Assembly: GCA_035291605.1 (NCBI GenBank)
Contig: DATDRS010000040.1
Location: 1 to 21,103 of the forward strand
Origin: DATDRS01 sp035291605
GTDB lineage: Bacteria; Chloroflexota; Anaerolineae; Anaerolineales; UBA6663
Direction of reading: 5' to 3'
DNA: 21,103 bases
Made by a program: the position numbers and the translations under genes. Positions 14,520 to 21,103 of the stretch are shown here, one piece after another (position 1 is the first letter of the stretch; every line of letters begins with the position of its first letter). Under the pieces are notes generated by a model. That model worked only from the letters and a program-made list of their open reading frames with translations, was not told the DNA's origin and ran no database searches.

Positions 14520-14558
14520 AAGCGCGGGCGCGTCTTAAAAACGCCCGCGCTTTTATTT
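14520..14558 (+). terminator. Rho-independent terminator
   Basis: A perfect 11-bp stem pairs AAGCGCGGGCG (14520-14530) with CGCCCGCGCTT (14542-14552) across an 11-nt loop, followed by TTTTATTT. It is the only classic intrinsic terminator in the window. It ends the sigma/zinc-finger transcript about 128 nt past the stop codon and separates it from prkA. Confidence 0.88.
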
Positions 14559-14798
14559 CTGCTTTTAAGATGGTTTTTAGCGCCAGGCCATAAGCCGAAT
14601 AGTGCTTTCAGGCCATCTTCCCCCTTCCCTCGTAAGAATCCTCCGCCTGACGGCGACTTATCTATCAAGAACCATCGAGCGCTTGGCTTGAACGACTGCA
14701 TGGGATTGGCCGGCTTGAGCTTCACCGCAAAGCCAGTCACAGGCAGAGCGAGCGTCACACCTGGATCTTTTGGGCGATGGTCACAGATGGAGGATGTT
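14559..14798 (+). other. Upstream region of prkA
   Basis: This 240-nt non-coding stretch should contain the promoter of the prkA operon, since a terminator lies just before it. AAGATGG (14567-14573) can pair with CCATCTT (14613-14619), and CAGGCCAT occurs twice (14584-14591 and 14609-14616). I found no clear sigma-70 or ECF promoter pair. The region ends with the ribosome binding site GGAGG at 14789-14793, five nt before the ATG at 14799. The frame is open across the region but is not family-like. Confidence 0.5.
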
Positions 14799-16838
14799 AT
14801 GAGCACAGCCAGTGCAATCCTGGGTAAGCTGGAGCGGTTGCAGGACACGACCGGGTTCCGTGATCTGCATTGGGAGGGCGCGTTTGAGGACTACCTCGAC
14901 CTGGTCCGTGGCGACCCCAGGGTCGCGCGCACTGCCTTCCAGCGCCTTTACGACATGATCCTCTCGTACGGCTACGACCAGTATACGCACTACCGCGAGA
15001 CGCTCATCCACTATCGCTTCTTCGACGATCCATTTGAGAACGGCAGGGACGCCGTCTTCGGGCTGGACAAGCCGCTCATGGAGCTGGCGCGGGTGTTTCA
15101 AGCGGCGGCGCGGCGCTATGGCACCGAACGGCGCGTGTTACTGCTCCACGGCCCGGTGGGCACGGCCAAAAGCACCATCATCCGTTTGCTCAAGAAGGGC
15201 CTCGAAGCATACAGCCGCACCGAAGCCGGCCGGTTGTACTCCTTCTACTGGCAGCCCGACGAGGGGGAGCGGATGGACTGCCCGATGCACGAAGAGCCTC
15301 TCCACCTGATCCCGCCTGAGTTCCGCGCCGCGGTGCTGGCCGACATCAACGCGGGCCTGGACGAGGCGGAGCGCGTCGAGATCGAGGGCGATTTGTGCCC
15401 GGCTTGCCGCTTCGTATACAACCGCGTGATTCAAAAAGCGGGCGGCAACTGGCTGGAGGTCGTCCGGCAGGTGCGCGTCAAACGCCTGTTGCTCTCGGAA
15501 AAAGACCGCGTGGGCATCGGCACCTTCCAGCCCAAAGACGAGAAGAACCAGGACTCCACCGAATTGACCGGCGACATCAACTACCGCAAGATCGCCGAAT
15601 ACGGCTCCGACTCCGACCCGCGCGCCTTCAATTTCGACGGCGAACTGAACATCGCCAACCGCGGCCTGGTCGAATTCATCGAGATCCTCAAACTGGACGT
15701 CGCCTTCCTGTACGACCTCCTGACCGCCTCGCAAGAACACAAGATCAAGCCCAAGAAGTTCGCCCACACCGATATTGACGAAGTCATCCTCGGCCACACC
15801 AACGAGGCCGAGTACCGCCGCCTGCTGAACAACGAATATATGGAAGCCCTGCGCGACCGGACGATCAAGATTGACATCCCCTACGTCACGCGCTACCGCG
15901 ACGAAGTGAAGATTTACGAGCGCGATTTCAATACGCGCCGGGTGGTAGGCAAGCACATCGCCCCGCACACGCTGGAGATCGCGGCGCTCTGGTCCGTGCT
16001 CACTCGCCTGGAAGAGCCTAAGCACGCCGGGTTGACCCTCCTGCAAAAGCTCAAGCTGTACGATGGCCGCGCCCTGCCCGGCTTCACCGAGGACAGCGTG
16101 ATGGAACTGCAGGCGGAGGCCAAGCAGGAAGGCATGCTCGGCCTCTCCGCCCGCTACATCCAGGATAAACTGTCGAACGCGCTGGTCAGCGATCAGAGCC
16201 GCACCTGCGTCAACCCCTTCCTGCTGATGCGCGAGCTGGAGAGCGGCCTGAAACATCATTCGCTCATCACCAGCGAAGACCAGCGCAAGCGCTACCGCGA
16301 GCTGCTGGCGGTGGTGCGCGGCGAGTACGACGAGATCGTGAAGAACGAAGTCCAGCGCGCCATCACCGCCGACGAGGCCGCCATCAAGCGCCTCTCGGCC
16401 AACTACATTGACAACATCAAGGCCTACACCCAGAAACAGAAGGTGCGCAACCCGTACACCGGCCAGGACGAGCCGCCCGACGAACGGCTGATGCGCTCGA
16501 TTGAAGAGAAGATCGAAATCCCCGAGAGCCGCAAAGACGACTTCCGCCGCGAGATCATGAACTACATTGGCGCGCTGGCCATTGACGGCAAGACCTTTAG
16601 CTGGGACTCCAACGACCGCCTGCGCCGCGCCCTCGAGCTGAAGCTGTTTGAAGACCAGAAGGACTCCATCAAGCTCACCAGCCTGGTGTCCAACGTCATC
16701 GACCAGGAAACGCAAAAGAAGATCGAAGTGGTCAAGAGCCGCTTAATCAAGAACATGGGCTACTGCGAGGTGTGCTCAAGCGACGTGCTCAACTATGTCG
16801 CCAGCATCTTTGCGCGGGGAGACACCTCGCGGAAGTAA
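14799..16838 (+). CDS. prkA: PrkA family serine protein kinase (YeaG-like AAA+ ATPase)
   Basis: This is a 679-residue protein. The Walker A motif is 'GPVGTAKS' (118-125). 'ERMDCPMHEEPLHLIP' (C161, H164) and 'GDLCPACRFVYN' (C200, C203) form the family's probable metal-binding insert. 'GIGTFQPKDEKNQD', 'FNFDGELNIANRGLVEF' and the long helical C-terminal half are typical of PrkA, and the length matches the family. PrkA/YeaG acts in sporulation in Bacillus and in starvation and stress survival in enterobacteria; both kinase and AAA+ protease activities have been proposed. The ATG at 14799 is preferred over 14787 because GGAGG lies 5 nt upstream. It is followed by the DUF444 and SpoVR genes, its usual partners. 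An intrinsic terminator upstream implies its own promoter. Confidence 0.95.
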   Translation: MSTASAILGKLERLQDTTGFRDLHWEGAFEDYLDLVRGDPRVARTAFQRLYDMILSYGYDQYTHYRETLIHYRFFDDPFENGRDAVFGLDKPLMELARVFQAAARRYGTERRVLLLHGPVGTAKSTIIRLLKKGLEAYSRTEAGRLYSFYWQPDEGERMDCPMHEEPLHLIPPEFRAAVLADINAGLDEAERVEIEGDLCPACRFVYNRVIQKAGGNWLEVVRQVRVKRLLLSEKDRVGIGTFQPKDEKNQDSTELTGDINYRKIAEYGSDSDPRAFNFDGELNIANRGLVEFIEILKLDVAFLYDLLTASQEHKIKPKKFAHTDIDEVILGHTNEAEYRRLLNNEYMEALRDRTIKIDIPYVTRYRDEVKIYERDFNTRRVVGKHIAPHTLEIAALWSVLTRLEEPKHAGLTLLQKLKLYDGRALPGFTEDSVMELQAEAKQEGMLGLSARYIQDKLSNALVSDQSRTCVNPFLLMRELESGLKHHSLITSEDQRKRYRELLAVVRGEYDEIVKNEVQRAITADEAAIKRLSANYIDNIKAYTQKQKVRNPYTGQDEPPDERLMRSIEEKIEIPESRKDDFRREIMNYIGALAIDGKTFSWDSNDRLRRALELKLFEDQKDSIKLTSLVSNVIDQETQKKIEVVKSRLIKNMGYCEVCSSDVLNYVASIFARGDTSRK

Positions 16839-16871
16839 GGCGCGCCGTATTTCATGCAAGGGAACACGACC

Positions 16872-17966
16872 ATGATCCTCTCCATTGAACAAGACGCCAG
16901 CCGCTTCCGGAAGATCGTCCGGGGGGCGGTGCGGCGGAACCTCAGGAAGTACATCTCTAATGGCGAGTTGATTGGCCGCCGGGGGAAGGACCTGGTGAGC
17001 ATCCCGGTGCCGCAGATCGAACTGCCGCACTTCCGGTTCGGCAACGGGCAGGGCGGCGTGGGCCAGGGCGACGGCGAGGTTGGAACGCCCCTCGGCCCAG
17101 GTGAGCCTGCGGACGGCGGCGGCCAGGCCGGCAACCAGCCGGGCAGCCACATCCTTGAAGTCGAGTTGACGCTGCAAGAGCTGGTCGAACTCCTGGGCGA
17201 AGAACTGGGCCTGCCGCGCATCCAGCCGAAGAGCAAGAGCCAGATTGAGGGGCAGATCACCCGTTACAACGGCCTGCGACGGGCGGGGCCGGAAGGCCTG
17301 CGCCATTTCAAGCGCACCTACCGCGAGGCCCTCAAGCGGCAGGTGATCTCCGGCGCCTACGACTACCAAAAACCCGCTATCCTGCCCATCCACGACGACA
17401 AACGCTACCGCTCGTGGAAGACCTATCCGCGCCCGGAGAACAACGCCGTCATCTTTTACATGATGGATGTCTCCGGCAGCATGACCCAGCGCAAGAAGGA
17501 ACTCGTGCGGCTGACGGCGTTCTGGATTGACGCCTGGCTGACGGCGCACTACCCGCAGTTGGCCACCCGCTACCTGGTCCACGACGCCGCCGCCCACGAG
17601 GTGGATGCGCACACGTTTTATCACGTCCGCGAGAGCGGCGGCACCTGCATCTCCTCGGCCTATCAGCTGTGCCGGGACATCATCCGCCAGGACTATCCGG
17701 CGCAGGACTGGAACATTTACGCCTTCCACTTTTCCGACGGCGAGAACTTCGGCGACGACGACGACCGACGCTGCATGGAGCTGCTGAGCCAGGAGCTCCT
17801 GCCGCAGGCCAACCTGTTCGGCTACGGCCAGGTGCAAAGCGCGGCGGGGCGGCAGTTTTTTGACACGCTATCCGCCATCCAGGACGAAAAGCTGGTGCGG
17901 GCCAAGATCGGCGAAGACGAGGATATTTACTCGGCGATCAAGACTTTTCTAGGAAGAGGCGCCTGA
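16872..17966 (+). CDS. yeaH: DUF444 family protein (YeaH/YhbH), von Willebrand A-like
   Basis: This 364-residue protein is the standard partner of PrkA. The N-terminal basic region ('RFRKIVRGAVRRNLRKYIS') is followed by 'ELIGRRGKDLVSIPVPQIE' and a Gly-rich flexible stretch (57-92). The C-terminal half is a VWA-like domain whose MIDAS motif is 'MMDVSGSM' (D199-x-S201-x-S203), with 'HVRESGGTCISSA' (about 251-263) giving the later threonine and 'FHFSDGENFGDDDDRR' a probable further metal loop. The ATG at 16872 is chosen because AAGGGA (16858-16863) precedes it by 8 nt; the ATG at 16854 lacks a properly placed site. The 33-nt gap after prkA indicates co-transcription. The biochemical role is unknown; partner binding through the VWA domain is likely. 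Confidence 0.93.
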   Translation: MILSIEQDASRFRKIVRGAVRRNLRKYISNGELIGRRGKDLVSIPVPQIELPHFRFGNGQGGVGQGDGEVGTPLGPGEPADGGGQAGNQPGSHILEVELTLQELVELLGEELGLPRIQPKSKSQIEGQITRYNGLRRAGPEGLRHFKRTYREALKRQVISGAYDYQKPAILPIHDDKRYRSWKTYPRPENNAVIFYMMDVSGSMTQRKKELVRLTAFWIDAWLTAHYPQLATRYLVHDAAAHEVDAHTFYHVRESGGTCISSAYQLCRDIIRQDYPAQDWNIYAFHFSDGENFGDDDDRRCMELLSQELLPQANLFGYGQVQSAAGRQFFDTLSAIQDEKLVRAKIGEDEDIYSAIKTFLGRGA

Positions 17967-18026
17967 CACCCGTCAGTGTGGCGCGACGCAAGCACGGTCG
18001 CCCGCCTGTCCGGCGCACGATCTCCC

Positions 18027-19508
18027 ATGCCCATCTCACCCGATCTCCTCGACCTTCAGGCGACCATCGAAGCCCACGCCCGCGCCTTCGGCCTCGACTT
18101 CTTTGAAATCCGGTACGAGATGCTGGACTACCGGATGATAAACCAGGTCGCGGCGTACGATGGTTTTCCCACGCGCTACGCGCACTGGCGCTTCGGCATG
18201 GAGTACGAGCGCCTGTCGAAGTCGTACGCCTACGGCCTGCACCGCATCTACGAGATGGTGATCAACACCGACCCGTGCTATGCCTATCTGATGGCCAGCA
18301 ATCAGCGGGTGGACCAAAAGCTGGTGATGGCGCATGTGTGCGGCCACTCGGACTTCTTCAAGAACAATCTGTGGTTTGCCCACACCAACCGCCGGATGCT
18401 GGACGAGATGGCCAACCACGCGACCCGCGTCCGCCGCCACATCGAGCGCCACGGCCTGGAGAAGGTGGAAGATTTCATTGACGCCTGCCTCTCGCTGGAC
18501 AACTTGATTGACGTCCACGCGGCGGGCATCCGCCGCCGACCCGCGCCGGAGCCGGAGGCGGAGACGCCGGAGGCGTACGCGGTGCGCCGCCTCCCGGCCA
18601 AGGGCTACATGGACGCTTTCATTAATCCGCCGGAGTTCCTGGCCGAACAGCACAAGAAGCAGGCCGAGGCCGAGCAACAGCGCCAGCATTTTCCGCCTGA
18701 GCCGGAGCGCGACGTCTTGCTCTTCTTGCTGGAGCATGCGCCGCTGGAGAACTGGCAGCGCGACGTGCTCGACATCATCCGCGAGGAAGCCTATTACTTT
18801 GCGCCTCAGCGGCAGACGAAGATCATGAACGAGGGATGGGCCTCGTTCGTCCACACCCACCTGATGACCGAGAAAGTGATGATGCCGGACGAGTTGATCG
18901 ACTACGCCGAACACCACTCCGGAACGGTCGCGGCGCATCCAGGCCGCCTCAATCCTTATAAACTCGGCCTGGAATTGTTCCGCGATATCGAAGACCGCTG
19001 GAACCGGGGCGCGTTCGGGCCGGAATACGAGGCCTGCGCCGACCAGCGGACGCGCCAGGAGTGGGATAAGAAGCTGGAGCTGGGGCGGCAGAAAGTGTTT
19101 GACGTGCGGCGGATCTACAACGACGTGGGCTTTGTGGACGAGTTTCTCACCGAGGACTTCGCCCGCCAGCACAAGCTCTTCACCTTTGCCTACAACGAGG
19201 ATACGGGCAGCTACGAAATCGCCAGCCGCGATTTCCAAGAGATCAAAAAGCGGCTGCTCTTCCAACTGACCAACTTCGGCCAGCCGCTGGTCGAGATCGT
19301 GGACGCCAACCACGAGAACCGCGGCGAGCTTTATCTCGTCCACCGCTTCGAGGGGGTGGACCTCGACCTCCCCTTCGCCCGGGATACCCTCCGCAATCTG
19401 TACAAGGTCTGGGGGCGGCCCGCGCATATCGAAACGCCGACCGAGGCAGAGGACAGGCTGTTGTTCTCACACGGGCCTGGGGGCGGCACGCGGCGCAAAC
19501 TCAGTTGA
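18027..19508 (+). CDS. spoVR: SpoVR family protein (YcgB-like)
   Basis: This 493-residue protein contains the SpoVR signatures 'GLDFFEIRYEMLDYRMINQV' (22-41), 'AYGLHRIYEMVINTDPCYAY' (68-87), 'MAHVCGHSDFFKNN' (101-114) and 'IMNEGWASFVHTHLM' (about 266-280). The conserved His and Glu residues in the last two suggest a metalloprotein-like core. SpoVR is needed for spore cortex formation in Bacillus, and its homologue YcgB is part of the stationary-phase set in E. coli. No sporulation genes are seen here, so a general stress role is likelier. The ATG at 18027 fits the family N-terminus; an upstream in-frame GTG at 17976 is less likely, and neither has a good ribosome binding site. The stop codon abuts a comM remnant on the opposite strand. 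Confidence 0.95.
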   Translation: MPISPDLLDLQATIEAHARAFGLDFFEIRYEMLDYRMINQVAAYDGFPTRYAHWRFGMEYERLSKSYAYGLHRIYEMVINTDPCYAYLMASNQRVDQKLVMAHVCGHSDFFKNNLWFAHTNRRMLDEMANHATRVRRHIERHGLEKVEDFIDACLSLDNLIDVHAAGIRRRPAPEPEAETPEAYAVRRLPAKGYMDAFINPPEFLAEQHKKQAEAEQQRQHFPPEPERDVLLFLLEHAPLENWQRDVLDIIREEAYYFAPQRQTKIMNEGWASFVHTHLMTEKVMMPDELIDYAEHHSGTVAAHPGRLNPYKLGLELFRDIEDRWNRGAFGPEYEACADQRTRQEWDKKLELGRQKVFDVRRIYNDVGFVDEFLTEDFARQHKLFTFAYNEDTGSYEIASRDFQEIKKRLLFQLTNFGQPLVEIVDANHENRGELYLVHRFEGVDLDLPFARDTLRNLYKVWGRPAHIETPTEAEDRLLFSHGPGGGTRRKLS

Positions 19509-19513
19509 CTCCC

Positions 19514-19651
19514 CGCTTCTGACGTTTCCCCCAACCGTTGATCCATTAATTTCTCGTACGCCACGCGCGGCACGTCCACGCGCGAAGCCTGTCAATCCGG
19601 TCGAGCAGTCGAAGATCCCGCACAGCGCGGCGGGCGAGAGATGCGTTTCTG
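19514..19651 (-). pseudogene. comM: Central remnant of comM/yifB, frameshifted
   Basis: On the minus strand three family segments occur in order but in shifting frames: 'QKRIS' (19651-19637), 'LLDRID' (19608-19591) and 'VDVPRVAYEKLMDQRLGETS' followed by EA (19579-19514). Intact ComM/YifB proteins read approximately QKRIS-GPLLDRIDIH-VEVPRV.YEKL...RLGE.S in one frame. Here about 22 extra nt separate the first two segments and about 5 extra the next two, and a TGA interrupts one frame. Similarity stops within about 6 nt of the SpoVR stop codon. The Walker A and earlier parts are not found further upstream. Together with the fragment at 13010-13186 this shows a decayed comM split by the sigma-SpoVR block. 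Confidence 0.75.
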
Positions 19652-19928
19652 GCAGCGCGACGGGTGGATGGAAATTGGTCGTTGACATTGACCCAAATTC
19701 GTGAGTAAATGCTTTCACTTCAGAAAGCTCAATTTACATCCATTACCTGGGTCGCCTCTCACCCCTCCAACTTCTGCACATATTACCAACCATTGCGAGG
19801 TAGTGGTTCTTGCCTCTCTTCTACCCGCTCGGTTGGACCGCCGACTCACACAGAAGCTGGGAGGGACTTAGCAGTTGATGCGCATGAGCGGATGAACGGG
19901 GCCGGATTCTACCCGTCAGGTGGATACG
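19652..19928. other. Non-coding stretch before the beta-propeller gene
   Basis: This 277-nt region shows no convincing gene on either strand and no further comM similarity that I can detect. A perfect -35 box TTGACA (19682-19687) is followed 17 bp later by the weak -10 GTAAAT (19705-19710). If real, this promoter would give the next gene a leader of more than 200 nt. AGGTGG (19918-19923) is the likely ribosome binding site for the ATG at 19929. Confidence 0.4.
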
Positions 19929-21103
19929 ATGGGACAGGCGATGAAACGGTTGATCGCAGGCCTGGCAAGAGGCGTCTTCCTGGTCATGGTCTATGCTCTC
20001 CTAACACCCTTAGATACGCTCTCTCATATGACCAGGGTAACTGCAAATATCTCGGCGACTCCCTCGCCTCGGCGCGTATATGTTCCCATGGTCATGCGGG
20101 GCTACGATCCCCCCTGCGTCACGCCCACGCCGACCCCTGCGCCGGATGGACATCCCTCCTGGGGCGCCCCGATCGCCGCCTCACCCGTGGACGAGACCGT
20201 TTGGGTCGTGAACCCGGATGCTGGATCGGTGACCATGATTGACGCCGGGCGTCTCGAGAAGGTCGCCGAGGCGCCGGTCGGGCAGGAACCCTGGTCCCTG
20301 GCTATTTCTCCCGACGGCCGCAGCGTCTACGTGGTGGATCGCGCCGCCGGCACGCTTGTCGTGGTTGACGCGCCATCTCACCTGGTGCGCGCCACCGTGC
20401 CCGTCGGCCCTGAGCCGGGCGCCGTCGCGCTGAACCCGACTGGCTCGAAGGCCTACGTGACGGTGATCTCTGCCGACGAAGTTGCCGTTGTGGATACAGG
20501 ATGCCACCAGGTGATCGCCCGCGTCCCGGTCGAGCCGAGGCCCTACGCCATCGCCGTCACCGACGACGGCGATCCGGAGGACGACGACGAGCAGGTGTAC
20601 GTGACGCACCTGTTGGCGCTCCCGCAGCCCGGCGGGGCTGAGGCGACCGACGACGGCCGGGCCGGGCGCGTCACCGTGATTGACGCTGCGACCCACACGA
20701 TCCTCAACCAGGTGAGGCTCTTGCCGGATGTACACGGCTTCCCAAACGTGCTGGCCGGCCTTACATTGGCCGGAACTACGGCCTGGATTCCGCACGTCCG
20801 CGCCGCACCCGCTCTACCCAACAGCCTCACCCAGATGGTGTTTGCCGCAGTCTCTGTGATTGACCTCGATCTCGGGGCTGAGAACGTCCCCGCCCGTCTC
20901 TTATTGAATGATCAAGATATTTTCGGCTCGCCGGTCAATAACCCGGTAGCCGCGATACCAACCTCCGATGGTCAGACGCTGTATGTCGTTCTGGCCGGCA
21001 GCGATCTGGTCGAGGTGGTTGACGTGTCTGATCCCGACCGGCCGCGCCTGGTCAAGTTCCTGCCGGCCGGGAGAAACCCGCGTGGCCTGGCCCTCAGCCG
21101 TGA
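19929..21103 (+). CDS. Secreted YVTN-type beta-propeller repeat protein (3' end outside window)
   Basis: An open frame of 391 codons runs from ATG 19929 off the right edge without a stop. Residues 6-26 ('KRLIAGLARGVFLVMVYALL') form a signal peptide or membrane anchor. 'RRVYVPMVMR' and a Cys/Thr/Pro linker 'PPCVTPTPTPAP' (61-72) follow. From about residue 82 the protein consists of repeated propeller blades of the form 'xVWVVNPDAGSVTMID', 'PWSLAISPDGRSVYVVD', 'PGAVALNPTGSKAYVT' and 'GQTLYVVLAGSDLVEVVDV', spaced about 40 residues, typical of YVTN/YncE-like surface proteins. A Gly/Asp-rich insertion ('TDDGDPEDDDEQ', about 203-214) interrupts one blade. It is probably exported and binds a ligand or surface partner; the function is unknown. 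It lies beyond the comM remnant and is probably unrelated to the SpoVR operon. Confidence 0.85.
   Translation, partial: MGQAMKRLIAGLARGVFLVMVYALLTPLDTLSHMTRVTANISATPSPRRVYVPMVMRGYDPPCVTPTPTPAPDGHPSWGAPIAASPVDETVWVVNPDAGSVTMIDAGRLEKVAEAPVGQEPWSLAISPDGRSVYVVDRAAGTLVVVDAPSHLVRATVPVGPEPGAVALNPTGSKAYVTVISADEVAVVDTGCHQVIARVPVEPRPYAIAVTDDGDPEDDDEQVYVTHLLALPQPGGAEATDDGRAGRVTVIDAATHTILNQVRLLPDVHGFPNVLAGLTLAGTTAWIPHVRAAPALPNSLTQMVFAAVSVIDLDLGAENVPARLLLNDQDIFGSPVNNPVAAIPTSDGQTLYVVLAGSDLVEVVDVSDPDRPRLVKFLPAGRNPRGLALSR

Noticed and set aside
14499..14798. Upstream extension of the prkA frame
   Set aside because: It would start inside the terminator region and encodes no PrkA-like sequence. A good ribosome binding site precedes the ATG at 14799.
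15138..16715. Long open frame of 525 codons on the minus strand opposite prkA
   Set aside because: It is the antisense of a confidently identified gene in GC-rich DNA, where stop codons are rare in the complementary frame. Its Val/Leu/Ala/Gln/His-rich text matches no family.
18036..19427. Open frame of 463 codons on the minus strand opposite spoVR
   Set aside because: Antisense shadow of a conserved gene, biased composition and no recognisable domain.
13187..19513. Insertion sequence or integrative element genes that could explain the comM break
   Set aside because: No transposase, integrase or terminal inverted repeat was recognised at the edges, and no clear target duplication was found by eye. 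The mechanism stays open.
19542..19685. Plus-strand frame ending 'MRFWQRDGWMEIGR'
   Set aside because: No start codon with a ribosome binding site and no family match. The minus strand of the same stretch matches ComM far better.

Overview
The window is GC-rich, and every intact gene lies on the plus strand. It most resembles a Chloroflexota (Anaerolineae-like) genome. Two traits support this: the sugar-binding lipoprotein has the Val/Glu/Thr/Gln-rich linker after its lipid cysteine that is typical of that phylum, and the secreted propeller protein at the right edge has a 'VYVPMVMR' plus Thr-Pro linker. This is inference from style, not from a marker gene.

Region 1 (8-6268) is a tightly packed catabolic operon of five genes: a luciferase-like flavin monooxygenase, a DUF2264 protein, a NodB-type polysaccharide deacetylase, a Gfo/Idh/MocA oxidoreductase and a DapA-family aldolase. 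All four junctions overlap, two as ATGA and two by 8 nt, so translation is probably coupled. The set suggests breakdown of an unusual, perhaps oxidised or N-acylated, carbohydrate.

Region 2 (6578-12907) follows a 309-nt structured leader. It holds a sugar ABC transporter without its own ATPase (binding lipoprotein and two permeases), a glycerol-1-phosphate dehydrogenase-like enzyme, a phosphate-binding TIM barrel of unknown role and a NagD/AraL-type HAD phosphatase. The content recalls araL-araM-araN-araP-araQ of Bacillus subtilis, with one extra gene. A strong hairpin separates the binding-protein gene from the permeases.

Region 3 (13187-19513) is a regulatory and stress locus: an ECF-type sigma factor, a small soluble zinc-finger protein that is probably its anti-sigma, a structured RNA region ending in a strong intrinsic terminator, and then the conserved trio PrkA kinase, DUF444/YeaH and SpoVR. 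The main discovery is what flanks it. On the minus strand, pieces of one comM/yifB (Mg-chelatase-like ATPase) gene lie on each side, in the correct order and orientation. The whole sigma-PrkA-SpoVR block therefore sits inside a broken comM gene.

Region 4 (19652-21103) is a non-coding stretch followed by the 5' part of a secreted YVTN-type beta-propeller gene that runs off the window. No tRNA, rRNA, CRISPR array, transposase or integrase was seen.
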